A DNA stretch of 64,000 nucleotides, taken from contig CAZUJL010000012.1 in assembly GCA_964620045.1 (NCBI GenBank), positions 62,001 to 126,000 of the forward strand, read 5' to 3'. Made by a program: the position numbers and the translations under genes. Source of the stretch: VFKU01 sp964620045. GTDB lineage: Bacteria; Hydrogenedentota; Hydrogenedentia; Hydrogenedentales; GCA-2746185. This document shows, piece by piece, positions 15,401 to 24,385 of this stretch (within the stretch, counting starts at the first letter, position 1; each line of letters begins with the position of its first letter). A model generated the notes under the pieces. It had not been told where the DNA came from. It did no database searches and was given only the letters and a program-made list of their open reading frames with translations.

Positions 15401-17409
15401 TTTTCGCCCGCCAGTTTCTCGAATTCTTTTTCGTCCAGAATCGTCACGCCAAGTTCGCGCGCCTTGTCGAGCTTCGATCCCGCGCTTTCGCCCGCGAGCA
15501 AGTAGTCGGTCTTCTTGCTGACACTGCCCGAGGACTTCCCGCCGAGTTCGCGGATGCGCTCCTCGATGGAGTCGCGCGAATAATTCGCCAGCGTGCCCGT
15601 GACCACGATCGTCTTGCCTTCAAACGGCCGCGGACCCGCGCTCGCCGCGCGCTTCTCCTGTTGCATGGTGAGGCCATGCGCACTTAGGCGCTTAATGAGT
15701 GCGCGGTTTTCGTCGGTCTCGAAGAAGTCGTGGATGCTTTTGGCCACAACCTCGCCAACTTCGTCCACTTCCTGTAATTCTTCGACGCTGGCGTTTTCGA
15801 TCGCCTTCATGGAGCCGAAGTGATCGGCGACCACTTGCGCGGTGCGTCCACCCACGTGGCGGATGTTCAGGCCGGTGAGCAGGCGGTGGAGGGGGCGTTT
15901 TTTTGAGGCTTCGATGCCGTTAACGAGATTTTCGGCAGATTTGAGCTTGTTTTTTTCCGGCCCGGCGAGTTGCTCGACGGTCAAGTCATATAGATCGGAG
16001 GGATCCTTGACCCATCCGGCGTTCACCACGAGTTCGACCATGGCGGGCCCCATGCCTTCGATGTCCATCGCGCCGCGGCTCGCGAAGTAAACCAAGCGCT
16101 CCGTGACTTGTGCGGGGCAGGAGAGGTTCAGGCAGCGCAGATACGCGCCGTCCGGATCCTTGTGTACCGCGCCGAGGCAGACGGGACACGCGTCGGGCAC
16201 TTTGAAGCGGCGCGCGCCTTTGACGCGTTTTTCTTTTACATAACCAAGCACCTGCGGAATGATCTCGCCGGCTTTTTGGACTTCAACCGTGTCGCCGACG
16301 CGCAGGTCTTTGCGCTCAAGGTCTTCGAAGTTATACAGACTCGCGCGGCGCACGACGGTGCCCGCGAGCGTGACCGGTTCGAGTTCGGCGACAGGCGTGA
16401 GCGTGCCGGATTTGCCGACCTGGATGCTGATGCCGAGCAGCTTCGTCGGCTTTATTTCCGCCGGGAACTTGTACGCAATCACCCAGCGCGGGGATTTGGC
16501 GGTCGAACCGAGCCGCGCGCGTTGCGCGGGATCGTTCACCTTAATCACCATGCCGTCGGTCTCGTAGTCGAGCGTGTGGCGCTTCGTGTTCCACGTCTCG
16601 ATGACCTTCATCACGCCGTCGATGTCTTTGCAGAACTCGAAGGTGTCGTTGACGGGAAATCCCCATTTTTTTAAGTTCTTTAGCGTGTCGCGATGTTCCG
16701 CGCGCTGCCCTCCGGCCACCTCCGCGATGTCGAACACAAACAGGTTCAGCCGCCGCTTCGCGACGAGCTTGGTGTCGAGTTGTTTGAGTGTGCCGGCCGT
16801 CGTGTTGCGCGGGTTCGCGTACAGCGTTTCGCCCTCGGCCTCGCGCTCCTTGTTCAGCCGCACGAGTTCCGACTTATGCATAAACACTTCGCCGCGCACT
16901 TCGAGTAGCGGGGGAGGATTACCCTTCAGCGTCAACGGCAGCGAGCGAATTGTTTTCAGATTCTGGGTGATATCGTCGCCAGTTACGCCGTCGCCGCGCG
17001 TCGCGCCGCGCACGAACACGCCTTTTTCGTAACGCAGGGAAATCGCGACGCCGTCCACCTTCAGCTCGACCACATACTCGGGCGCATCACCCTCCAGCCC
17101 ACGGCGCACGCGCGCGTCGAACTCGCGCACTTCGGCCTCGCTGTAGGTGTTGTCGATGGACAACATCGGCACGGCATGCGTGATCTGCTCGAAACCCTCC
17201 AGCGGCGCGCCGCCGACGCGCTGTGTCGGGGAGTCCGGCGTGACGAGGTCCGGGTGCTTCGCTTCGAGGTCCTGCAGCTCGCGCAGAAGCTTGTCGAACT
17301 CGACATCCGAGATTTCCGGCGCGGCCTGGGCGTAGTAGAGCTCATTGTGGTGCTCGATTTCCGCGCGGAGTTTCGCGGCTTTGTCTTTGAGTGCTTTGGG
17401 GGCGGCCAT
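15397..17409 (-). CDS. ligA: NAD-dependent DNA ligase LigA
   Basis: A full-length (670 residues) bacterial ligase that seals nicks during replication and repair using NAD. Domains in order are: Ia with HNELYYAQAAPEISD; the adenylation domain with the active-site lysine K117 in ELKVDG; the OB fold; a four-cysteine zinc finger (CPVCLG ... CLNLSC); a helix-hairpin-helix region (LLTGLNIRHVGGRTA); and a C-terminal BRCT domain (FEGKTIVVTGTLANYSRDSIE). A TATAAT hexamer ends seven bases before the ATG, so the transcript may be leaderless. It is divergent from the putative glycosidase and overlaps the DinB-like gene downstream. Confidence 0.98.
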   Translation of the reverse strand: MAAPKALKDKAAKLRAEIEHHNELYYAQAAPEISDVEFDKLLRELQDLEAKHPDLVTPDSPTQRVGGAPLEGFEQITHAVPMLSIDNTYSEAEVREFDARVRRGLEGDAPEYVVELKVDGVAISLRYEKGVFVRGATRGDGVTGDDITQNLKTIRSLPLTLKGNPPPLLEVRGEVFMHKSELVRLNKEREAEGETLYANPRNTTAGTLKQLDTKLVAKRRLNLFVFDIAEVAGGQRAEHRDTLKNLKKWGFPVNDTFEFCKDIDGVMKVIETWNTKRHTLDYETDGMVIKVNDPAQRARLGSTAKSPRWVIAYKFPAEIKPTKLLGISIQVGKSGTLTPVAELEPVTLAGTVVRRASLYNFEDLERKDLRVGDTVEVQKAGEIIPQVLGYVKEKRVKGARRFKVPDACPVCLGAVHKDPDGAYLRCLNLSCPAQVTERLVYFASRGAMDIEGMGPAMVELVVNAGWVKDPSDLYDLTVEQLAGPEKNKLKSAENLVNGIEASKKRPLHRLLTGLNIRHVGGRTAQVVADHFGSMKAIENASVEELQEVDEVGEVVAKSIHDFFETDENRALIKRLSAHGLTMQQEKRAASAGPRPFEGKTIVVTGTLANYSRDSIEERIRELGGKSSGSVSKKTDYLLAGESAGSKLDKARELGVTILDEKEFEKLAGEK

Positions 17410-17416
17410 GCGCCCG

Positions 17417-17422
17417 ATTATA
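17417..17422 (-). promoter_or_regulatory. -10 element of ligA (leaderless type)
   Basis: A perfect TATAAT on the minus strand, with seven bases between it and the ligA start codon. Transcription would begin at or very near the ATG. No good -35 hexamer was found at 16-18 bases. Confidence 0.6.
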
Positions 17423-17447
17423 CGTGTGGACCCGACGTTGCCTCACG

Positions 17448-17476
17448 TTGACCGGCATCCGGCGCGACCCTACAAT
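17448..17476 (+). promoter_or_regulatory. Promoter of the putative glycosidase (TTGACC-17-TACAAT, leaderless)
   Basis: -35 TTGACC at 17448-17453 and -10 TACAAT at 17471-17476 with a 17-base spacer. Only six bases separate the -10 from the ATG at 17483, so the mRNA is expected to start on the start codon. There is no ribosome-binding site, consistent with this. Confidence 0.72.
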
Positions 17477-17482
17477 CGGGCC

Positions 17483-18769
17483 ATGCGAATCCTCTGGATC
17501 TGTTTGTCGACTTTGCTTGCGGTCACCACGGCGTTCGGCGACTCCGCCACGCGCTGGACGCAAAAAGACTTCCTCATCACCTTCTGGTGCCCACCGCCGG
17601 CGACGGATGAAAACCTCGCGAACGTCGCCGCGGAAGGTTTTAATCTGACGTGGGTGCCGGAGGAGGGCCTGGACGTCGCCGCGCGGCACGGTCTGCGCGC
17701 GATGCTGCAAAGCGACCTCTTGCGGCCGGACGTGCTGGACGATGCGGCGAAGCGTGCGGAACTTGATGCGCTCATCGCGCGCGTGAAAAAGCATCCGGCG
17801 TTGGAGGCCTACTACATCACCGACGAACCCGGCGCGGGCGCGTTTCCGGGACTCGGCAAATTGGTCGCCTATCTCCGCGAACGCGATCCGGCGCATCTCG
17901 CCTACATCAATCTCTACCCGACCTATGCGAACGAAGAACAGCTCGGCGTCAGCGCCGACGCCGCCGAGCGCGCGCGGGTGGGGCAGCCGGTCGATTCCGG
18001 CACGAAGGTGGCCGATAGCGGGACCGTGCTGCGGTATCGCGAACATGTCCGGCAATACATCGAAACCGTGAAGCCGGACCTCATCAGCTACGACCACTAC
18101 CACTTCCTGAAGGATAAAGAAGGCAAGCCGAGGGACGGCACGGAGTACTTCCTGAACCTCGGCATGATCCGCACGGCGGCGCTGGACGCCGAGCGGCCGT
18201 TCCTGAACATCATCCAGGCGGACACGATCGTGAAGAGTTGGCGCCTGCCGAACGCGTCGGAAGTGCGCTGGCTCGTATTCACGACGATGGCCTACGGCGG
18301 GCGCGGCATCAGCTACTTCACGTACTGGGGACCGCAGGAATACAACGGTCTCTACATCGACGGCCGCAAGATGCCGCTCATGGACGCCGTCGCGCAACTA
18401 AACCACGAGATGGCAAAACTCGGACCTGCGCTGATGAAACTCGACTCCGTCGGCGCGTATCACACCGCGCCGATCCCCGACGGCGCGCAGGCGATTCCCG
18501 CGGACGCGCCCGTGCAGGTGTTGAGCGACGGGCAGTACGTGCTCGGTCTATTCGCGAACCGCAACCGGCCGGACGCGTTCATGATCGTCAACCGCGACTA
18601 CAACCAGTCCGTGGAAGCGACGCTGAAAATCACGCTACGCGGACGTCGCCTCGAAGAACTCGATCGGACGACCGGCGAATGGAAAGAAGTCGCCCGCCTA
18701 AGCGGCGAGCGCATCGTAGTGATGACCCTGGCCGGCGGAAACGGCCGCCTGTTTCGCGTGGCGCGGTAG
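17483..18769 (+). CDS. Secreted TIM-barrel protein, putative glycoside hydrolase
   Basis: 428 residues with a short signal peptide (WICLSTLLAVTTAFG). The body looks like a GH42/agarase-type TIM barrel: the strand YYITDEPG carries an acidic residue in the position of a barrel acid/base, then AYINLYPTY, DLISYDHYHF, FLNIIQAD, and ISYFTYWG. The C-terminal 100 residues are a beta-rich domain. This is fold recognition by eye; no family signature is complete and the substrate is unknown. The start at 17483 is fixed by the promoter directly upstream. It stands alone, divergent from ligA. Confidence 0.72.
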   Translation: MRILWICLSTLLAVTTAFGDSATRWTQKDFLITFWCPPPATDENLANVAAEGFNLTWVPEEGLDVAARHGLRAMLQSDLLRPDVLDDAAKRAELDALIARVKKHPALEAYYITDEPGAGAFPGLGKLVAYLRERDPAHLAYINLYPTYANEEQLGVSADAAERARVGQPVDSGTKVADSGTVLRYREHVRQYIETVKPDLISYDHYHFLKDKEGKPRDGTEYFLNLGMIRTAALDAERPFLNIIQADTIVKSWRLPNASEVRWLVFTTMAYGGRGISYFTYWGPQEYNGLYIDGRKMPLMDAVAQLNHEMAKLGPALMKLDSVGAYHTAPIPDGAQAIPADAPVQVLSDGQYVLGLFANRNRPDAFMIVNRDYNQSVEATLKITLRGRRLEELDRTTGEWKEVARLSGERIVVMTLAGGNGRLFRVAR

Positions 18770-18992
18770 ACAGTATCCCCTTTCAGTCGACGGCCTTCTT
18801 CTACTACCAATGCAGTTTGTTGCACTGCCGCGCGGACTACGGTCCATGTGGTTGCGAGACAAGGATCATTCAGTTAACCAAGCGCAGCAGTTTTCGCCTG
18901 TTCTTGGAAATTCGAGATTATTGCGACGATTTCGCAGTGGGTGGGGCTCACGGTTTGACGGCGTCCGGCCCGAGTTCCGCGGGGGCAGGCGA

Positions 18993-20051
18993 CTATTGAA
19001 ACTCCCGATTTTGACGAACCACAGCCAGAACAGGCACGAAGACTGTTATATCTGGATCTGGGGCAGGTTGCTGTACTCGAGCTATGATCGTTGCTTCGAA
19101 TCTTCCGGGTTTCGGTGGAGCAATTAGTTTTGCGCTGATTATTCCTGCAGCGGCATTCGTATCGAATGATACAGTTAGGAAATCTCGAATATTTTCACTT
19201 ACTTCAACCGAAGTTATTGAGTCGGACTCTCTCAATCCTTGGAGCTTAATTTCAGCTTGCTTCTGTTGTCCGGGCGTCATATCGTTGAAATTAACGACTT
19301 CGGGTTCCGGATCGATCCTTCCAAATACCCTCGCGAGGACGGGGATGCCTATCTCAAGGTCGACGCCTTGAAGGTAGAAGCTGATGCTTCCACGCAATGC
19401 GCCGATTGGCATCTGAGGGAGCAATCGGGCTTCCAGTAGCAGTTCCTTTGGTGCACGTTTGAGGTCTACGCCAATATACGGTTCGTTTGCGTGGGCTGAA
19501 GCTGTGTCTAGAACAGCCGGATCCAAAGTGTTATTTAATGAAATCTTTATTTGAATCGGCCTGATCGCATCGCCGCGATCCACCTCAAAAAAATTTACCA
19601 ATGAGGGAGATAGCGTAATGGCATGGACTGCAGTTCCTGTATACGTAATGGGGATCGAAGGTTTTAAAGGGTCATTGGTCGACAGCGTGACTGTTTTAGA
19701 GAATGTTCCGTCGTCGTCGGAGACGTCAATTTCGGCTTTTAGGAAAGTTTTTTCGCGCGGGGCGAGTATTTGGGTGCCTAAGACGGCGCTAGTACATCCA
19801 CACGACGTACCGGCGATATCGATGTAGAGTGGTTTGATGCCTCGATTCTCGATTTCTATAGAGGACTCAGAAATTACATGAGACATCACCGACCCGAATT
19901 GTATCTGTGCCGTCTTGGTCCAAAATTCAGGATTTGGGTTGCGGTAACGGTTTGTAAATAGATGAATGAGCGTTCCTGCGGAGTAGCCAGACACTATTAT
20001 GCCGATGGTTATCAGAGTAATACGCAGATAGTTATTTTTTTGGGGCGTCAT
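18993..20051 (-). CDS. DUF1573 membrane-anchored protein (export operon, fourth gene)
   Basis: 352 residues with an N-terminal membrane helix (ITLITIGIIVSGYSAG) and then beta-sandwich domains. Residues about 45-145 match DUF1573: IQFGSV, IEIENRG-PL-I, and the hallmark SCGCT, then STNDPLKPSIPI. Two similar beta domains follow. DUF1573 proteins are envelope proteins of unknown function. The start at 20051 follows GGGAG by eight bases; a GTG nine bases upstream is the alternative. It is the last gene of the operon that begins at 24312 and is lower in GC than flanking housekeeping genes. Confidence 0.82.
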   Translation of the reverse strand: MTPQKNNYLRITLITIGIIVSGYSAGTLIHLFTNRYRNPNPEFWTKTAQIQFGSVMSHVISESSIEIENRGIKPLYIDIAGTSCGCTSAVLGTQILAPREKTFLKAEIDVSDDDGTFSKTVTLSTNDPLKPSIPITYTGTAVHAITLSPSLVNFFEVDRGDAIRPIQIKISLNNTLDPAVLDTASAHANEPYIGVDLKRAPKELLLEARLLPQMPIGALRGSISFYLQGVDLEIGIPVLARVFGRIDPEPEVVNFNDMTPGQQKQAEIKLQGLRESDSITSVEVSENIRDFLTVSFDTNAAAGIISAKLIAPPKPGRFEATIIARVQQPAPDPDITVFVPVLAVVRQNREFQ

Positions 20052-20074
20052 AATAAGCACTCCCTCAGAGAGTG

Positions 20075-21154
20075 TTAGTGTTTATCTCTTGGCTTGCGCA
20101 TTAACGAGAGGCCAAATGCAGCAATACATCCACCTAAGAAAAACAACAAAACCGAGAGTTTTTCGGAGAGTTGCAAGGACGGTTGTATGTCCGTCTGGAT
20201 CCCCATACTTGTATTGGCCGGATCGTCCGAAATTACGATCTCATTATCGATATGCGACTCTGGAATGGAATAGATTGAAGGTCTGATTTCACCGTTAACC
20301 TCTAGATTGGTGACTTTGAGTTCCAATTTGCCCTCGGGATCCCCTGATGGGTCGTACCAGATTGCTTCAGCCGACTGAAAAGAATGAAAGCCTTCGTCGC
20401 TAAAATGGCCCATTTCGATCACTCGAAATTCCTGCTGTAGAGTGCCGTTATTAAGCTCAAAGATTTCATATCTCAGCGGATACCAGTCGAGCGACGGTGC
20501 CAGAAAAACACGGTAAAGAGAGCCTTGCGAGCCAGAACTGCTAACGGTGTGACATTCTATTTCGAAAATACTACATTTGATGTTGTTAACACTCTGATCG
20601 CCGATCCAACGCGCATTTGACGCCATACTCTCCCAAATGGAGGGTTCCCGTAGCGTTTCGTAAGTCGGGATTTCTCCATTACACGTGGCGAATTGGAAAG
20701 GAAGAAGTATTGGAACTAGAATCGGATACGAGGCGCCATGTTGTGACATACCGCCCGAATAAAGCGTGCGATCTTTCCAGTCGAAACGAAACGTCTTAGC
20801 GTCGTGGTGGATGATTGAATGATTTTGAACTGAGGCGAGAAACGGCGAAGTACTGGTTTTATCGATTCTGTATGAAGAACCACTCATTCTAAAACGAAGT
20901 TCTGTTTTCCAGATAGCCGACGCACCTTCGCTGGGAGCGCTGAGGATATTGGGGATGAGATGTGCGTCTTTCTTGTTCTCTGCAGTAACTGGTTTGCTTG
21001 TTGTGTAGTCGAAGCTTGCGCTTAGATCGACTGATTCAATTGTCGAAAAATGGCGCACTAAAGCGTTAACGGCGGCGGTGTTGTCATTGCCGTCCGTGCC
21101 AAATGCGGGGTGCATGAAAAGCAGTAACCAAACACACATACGATTCGTAGGCAT
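20075..21154 (-). CDS. Secreted LolA-like protein with C-terminal membrane anchor (export operon, third gene)
   Basis: About 359 residues. A signal sequence (MCVWLLLFMHPAFG) is followed by a domain that opens ALVRHFSTIESVDLSASFDY and continues with SSYRIDKTS and KTFRFDW, resembling the LolA/LolB-like lipoprotein-carrier fold. A single hydrophobic helix (LSVLLFFLGGCIAAFGLSL) and a basic tail end the chain. This looks like a periplasmic domain anchored at its C-terminus; a sorting signal of the PEP-CTERM kind is not present. The start is uncertain (ATG 21154 or 21139; TTG 21178). It is spaced 23 bases from the DUF1573 gene and 57 from the Cys-rich peptide gene. Confidence 0.72.
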   Translation of the reverse strand: MPTNRMCVWLLLFMHPAFGTDGNDNTAAVNALVRHFSTIESVDLSASFDYTTSKPVTAENKKDAHLIPNILSAPSEGASAIWKTELRFRMSGSSYRIDKTSTSPFLASVQNHSIIHHDAKTFRFDWKDRTLYSGGMSQHGASYPILVPILLPFQFATCNGEIPTYETLREPSIWESMASNARWIGDQSVNNIKCSIFEIECHTVSSSGSQGSLYRVFLAPSLDWYPLRYEIFELNNGTLQQEFRVIEMGHFSDEGFHSFQSAEAIWYDPSGDPEGKLELKVTNLEVNGEIRPSIYSIPESHIDNEIVISDDPANTSMGIQTDIQPSLQLSEKLSVLLFFLGGCIAAFGLSLMRKPRDKH

Positions 21155-21211
21155 AATTTTTTGTCGAGGGGCATTCAAGCGAAGATTATTTCCAGTCAGA
21201 ACCGCCGTATA

Positions 21212-21553
21212 TCACGCCATACCGCAGGTAAATGCCCCTGACGGGACGGGTTTGCCCGTAAAGCCAGAGTCCAGCAAGTTGCCCCCGCAATTCTGCCCAC
21301 TGTATGCCGATATCTCACCGCAGCCTCCAGTACTCGCAGATTTGCCCAATCCCGGTTCCGATATCTGCTCACGCCCCGGGCGTGGTGCCGTCCACTTAAC
21401 TGACCCTCCAGGAAGGTTAATGCAGTTTGGCACAGTATCGCAGGCGCCGTTTACCCAACAATCGAACGCAAATGCAGGGTGAACGCCCATTGCGGCCGCC
21501 GCCGAGAACACAAACAGTGCAGCGGCTCTCTTGAGTGGCTTTCTCGTTATCAT
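21212..21553 (-). CDS. Small secreted six-cysteine protein (export operon, second gene)
   Basis: A 113-residue precursor with a clear Sec signal (KRAAALFVFSAAAAMGVHPAFA). The mature part has about 84 residues with six cysteines at 32, 38, 44, 78, 89 and 110 of the precursor, three of them closely spaced. This is compatible with three disulfides or a metal site, in a Gly/Ser/Pro-rich chain. No family is recognised. The start at 21553 is favoured by AAAGGA eight bases upstream; 21604 is a longer alternative. It lies between the large repeat protein and the LolA-like gene, on the same strand and in the same lower-GC block. Confidence 0.72.
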   Translation of the reverse strand: MITRKPLKRAAALFVFSAAAAMGVHPAFAFDCWVNGACDTVPNCINLPGGSVKWTAPRPGREQISEPGLGKSASTGGCGEISAYSGQNCGGNLLDSGFTGKPVPSGAFTCGMA

Positions 21554-21624
21554 TTGCAGATTCCTTTGTGTTGGCTTCGCTTGAAGTGCCCTCTCGACTC
21601 GCATTTCGGATGAAATGCGAAAAA

Positions 21625-24312
21625 TTATTGCAACTTTATCAATACGAAATTCTCTCCGTTTGCGGTCACGTCTACTGTTCGGGAAGTGATGTGATACTGA
21701 GTAGGGTCGCTTAGACCCTCAATAAAAACTAATACTGCAAGTGTGTAGAGACCGGGATCTAGATTAGAAAAACTAAACGCCTGATTGCGATAGCTAACTG
21801 ACTTTTGGCCTGCGCCGTATGGATCGAAAAACGTGTCGGAGATTTTTTCCGGCGTGATGTTGGAGATGTCCCCGATCCATTCGTCAACATTGAAATTTCC
21901 GTTGAAAAGAAGAACGGTTCCGAATTGATAATTTCCTTCGAGTTTTCCCGTCAACGAGTAACCGCTTTCCATCTCAATATTGAGGTTCACACGTTCTTTT
22001 CTTCCGACGGTGACAGCGCACCTTTTGGAGAGTTCGTGTTGAGAGATGACGCTTGTGAGTTTGGCGACCAACCACCCTGATCCTGCGGGTATATTGGCGA
22101 AGCTGTAGAAACCATCAGAGTTGGTGACGGTTCCGTGGCTAAAAGAATGATTCTGGGCAAGATTCCCTTGCTCGCCCATAACTAGGACGACATTGGTGCC
22201 TTCAACCGGCTCGCCTTTTAGTGTCACAATTCCTTGAATCTGGCTAAGTCCTTCGAGATCGATATCGAAATGAACCAAGACTTGATCACCCGGTAAGACT
22301 CGCGCAGTTTTCCATTGATTTGCGACACCCACTTGGCGTTTTCCTGAGGGAAGCGCGCGGAATACATACTTTCCCTCCGTGTCTGTCGTTGTTTGTTCGA
22401 ATGTCGGCGAACCATCGCTGTAATCACGTGTTAGCACCTGTACGCCCGATTTCAACTGACCGTTTACGCGGACTGTGCCTGCGATGGTGCCTGCTTTTCG
22501 CAAAACGATTCGGATAGCATTGAGGTCGCTGACCCATGCAGACGATGGGCCAAATTCAGGATGGCGCGCCGAAGCGACTTCGATTTTTTCTGCAAAGTGT
22601 TCGACTCGGAATTTTCCATCGACGTTTGTTTTGATGAGAAACGTCGCTTTTTTGCCTCCAAGCATGGCAACGTTCCCCGCGAACACCTCCGCGCCGGCTA
22701 TCGGATTGTTTTGCTCATCAACCACGGCACCGGACAGGGTGTTTTTTCCCTTCTTTAAGAGCATCAGGACTTCAGGATGGGTGCTGCTGGACTCCGAGTA
22801 GGAGAGCGATTGTGAATTGGGGAGGTAATCGGCTGCTTCGACGGTAAGATTCAATGTTGCTTCAGTGCCGGTTTTGAGCGCGACTAGTCGATCCGCGAAC
22901 AGTTCGGATAGGTCGATGCGATACGTTCCATTCGGATCGAATACTTGCGATTGATGCTTGAAGAGATCTCCAAAGCCCGAGAACACCACGTTAAAGTTTG
23001 GAATGGGTGCCTTTGTGAATTCGTCCTGAACGCGGAGTGTGATTTCGCTGAGTGGTTTCAGTATGAAATTAATTCCAACGCTGTTGCTCTGCGCCTCTTT
23101 TTGCGCTGACATGAAGTTCGGATGCTGGGCCGTGAGTTCATACACGCCTTGGCGCAGGTAGGGGATCGTGTAAGCACCATCTTCGTGGGTAGCAACGGCC
23201 AACTCAGATTCGCCATTGATCGCGGTAATCAATGCGTCTGCGATTGGTTCGTGTGTGTCGGTGGTTACGTTGCCGGTGATGGTGAGCCGATCGCCATCGT
23301 CAAACACGATGTCGATTCCGGTCAATACTTCGCCTGCCGCGATTTTGACTTGCTTGGTGTCTGGCGCGTTCGTTGACTGCAGGTCTCCCGGAATCGCGCG
23401 CAAACTATACTGCCCGGCCGGAAGTCCACCCAGCGAATAGCGTCCGTCGCCGTCGGTGGTTGTCTCATATTTGCCGATGGACTGGTCATTTGCTTCGATG
23501 CGCGCATGCACGAGCACGTGCGATGAGGTTGTGCGTGCCGTTCCTTCGATGCGTCCTCCGGGTTGCAATTTCAGGACGACGCCCCGAACCTCCTGCGTGG
23601 TGGTATCCGCTTGCATCCCAAGGGGTCCGGTCCACGCGCTAGAGGCATTTTCCAGTTGGGCCATCAACGTTACAGTGGTGTTTGCCTCGAAGGGGCCGAT
23701 CTCAAACTGGCCGTTGTCGTCAGAGAGAGAAGCTGTAGCAGGATATTCCTTGAGAAGCGACTGAGTACTCGATTGCCGGCCTGTGACATTCGCGAATGAG
23801 GCCGGACTGCCGTCTTCGAAAATAACCTTGCCATAAACCACGATGCCGCGGGAAAGGCGAAGGTTAATATCGATCGGCGGCCCTCGTTGCGTGATGGTTA
23901 CTAACGTTTTCTGCTTTGATGTGGTCGGCAAATAGGGAAGAGCGGCCTTACACGAAATCGAATACTGACCCACCGGCAAACTAGAAAGCGCAAAACTTCC
24001 ATCGTCGGTAGTCGTTGCTTCGAAGATATCGGAACTCGTTGTGGAACTGGCTCGCACCACGGCCCCGGCGATGGCTTTGGAACCATCAACATCCGAGACC
24101 GTGCCACGAATTTGCTCGTTGGAACTATTGGGCTGGTTTGAATTGATTGAACTAGCGTTACTCGAACCGTTTTTTAGATTGCTCGTTTCGGCAATGCTGG
24201 AATTGATTGGAGGACTAACGGGATTGTTTCGAAGGTAGGGTTTTACTGCGAGGAGGACAAGTATCCCGCCAATTAGCAGCAGACCAAGGCCAGTCCAAAC
24301 TCGGGGACGCAT
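21625..24312 (-). CDS. Membrane-anchored protein with repeated carboxypeptidase-regulatory (CarboxypepD_reg) domains (export operon, first gene)
   Basis: About 895 residues. An N-terminal membrane helix (WTGLGLLLIGGILVLLAV) is followed by a Ser/Asn-rich linker and then seven or eight beta-sandwich repeats of the CarboxypepD_reg type. Each has G-V plus a loop, A-V, a T-D-DG-F/Y turn and LP-G-Y, for example TTTDDGSFALSSLPVGQYS and TTTDGDGRYSLGGLPAGQYS. Such repeats are structural or binding modules in the periplasm or at the surface; no enzyme domain is attached. The start at 24312 is preferred since the promoter at 24345-24373 predicts a transcript start near 24338. It heads the four-gene export operon. 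Confidence 0.8.
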   Translation of the reverse strand: MRPRVWTGLGLLLIGGILVLLAVKPYLRNNPVSPPINSSIAETSNLKNGSSNASSINSNQPNSSNEQIRGTVSDVDGSKAIAGAVVRASSTTSSDIFEATTTDDGSFALSSLPVGQYSISCKAALPYLPTTSKQKTLVTITQRGPPIDINLRLSRGIVVYGKVIFEDGSPASFANVTGRQSSTQSLLKEYPATASLSDDNGQFEIGPFEANTTVTLMAQLENASSAWTGPLGMQADTTTQEVRGVVLKLQPGGRIEGTARTTSSHVLVHARIEANDQSIGKYETTTDGDGRYSLGGLPAGQYSLRAIPGDLQSTNAPDTKQVKIAAGEVLTGIDIVFDDGDRLTITGNVTTDTHEPIADALITAINGESELAVATHEDGAYTIPYLRQGVYELTAQHPNFMSAQKEAQSNSVGINFILKPLSEITLRVQDEFTKAPIPNFNVVFSGFGDLFKHQSQVFDPNGTYRIDLSELFADRLVALKTGTEATLNLTVEAADYLPNSQSLSYSESSSTHPEVLMLLKKGKNTLSGAVVDEQNNPIAGAEVFAGNVAMLGGKKATFLIKTNVDGKFRVEHFAEKIEVASARHPEFGPSSAWVSDLNAIRIVLRKAGTIAGTVRVNGQLKSGVQVLTRDYSDGSPTFEQTTTDTEGKYVFRALPSGKRQVGVANQWKTARVLPGDQVLVHFDIDLEGLSQIQGIVTLKGEPVEGTNVVLVMGEQGNLAQNHSFSHGTVTNSDGFYSFANIPAGSGWLVAKLTSVISQHELSKRCAVTVGRKERVNLNIEMESGYSLTGKLEGNYQFGTVLLFNGNFNVDEWIGDISNITPEKISDTFFDPYGAGQKSVSYRNQAFSFSNLDPGLYTLAVLVFIEGLSDPTQYHITSRTVDVTANGENFVLIKLQ

Positions 24313-24344
24313 GGCAGACCCCCCCATAAGCAGCACTGGTAGAC

Positions 24345-24373
24345 ACCTTAGTTCTGTTTGCTAAAAATGTCAA
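24345..24373 (-). promoter_or_regulatory. Promoter of the four-gene export operon (TTGACA-17-TAAGGT)
   Basis: On the minus strand, a consensus -35 TTGACA (24368-24373) is followed by 17 bases and TAAGGT (24345-24350). It lies in the 73-base gap between the export gene stop at 24386 and the first operon gene, giving a leader of roughly 26 bases. Confidence 0.65.
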
Positions 24374-24385
24374 TGCCTCGCTGAA

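Noticed and set aside
20075..21154. PEP-CTERM sorting signal at the end of the LolA-like protein
   Set aside because: A C-terminal helix and basic tail are present but there is no PEP motif before the helix.
21212..21553. RiPP/bacteriocin precursor
   Set aside because: A Sec signal is clear, and no maturation enzyme, radical SAM enzyme or peptidase-type transporter is in the operon; a disulfide-rich secreted protein is simpler.
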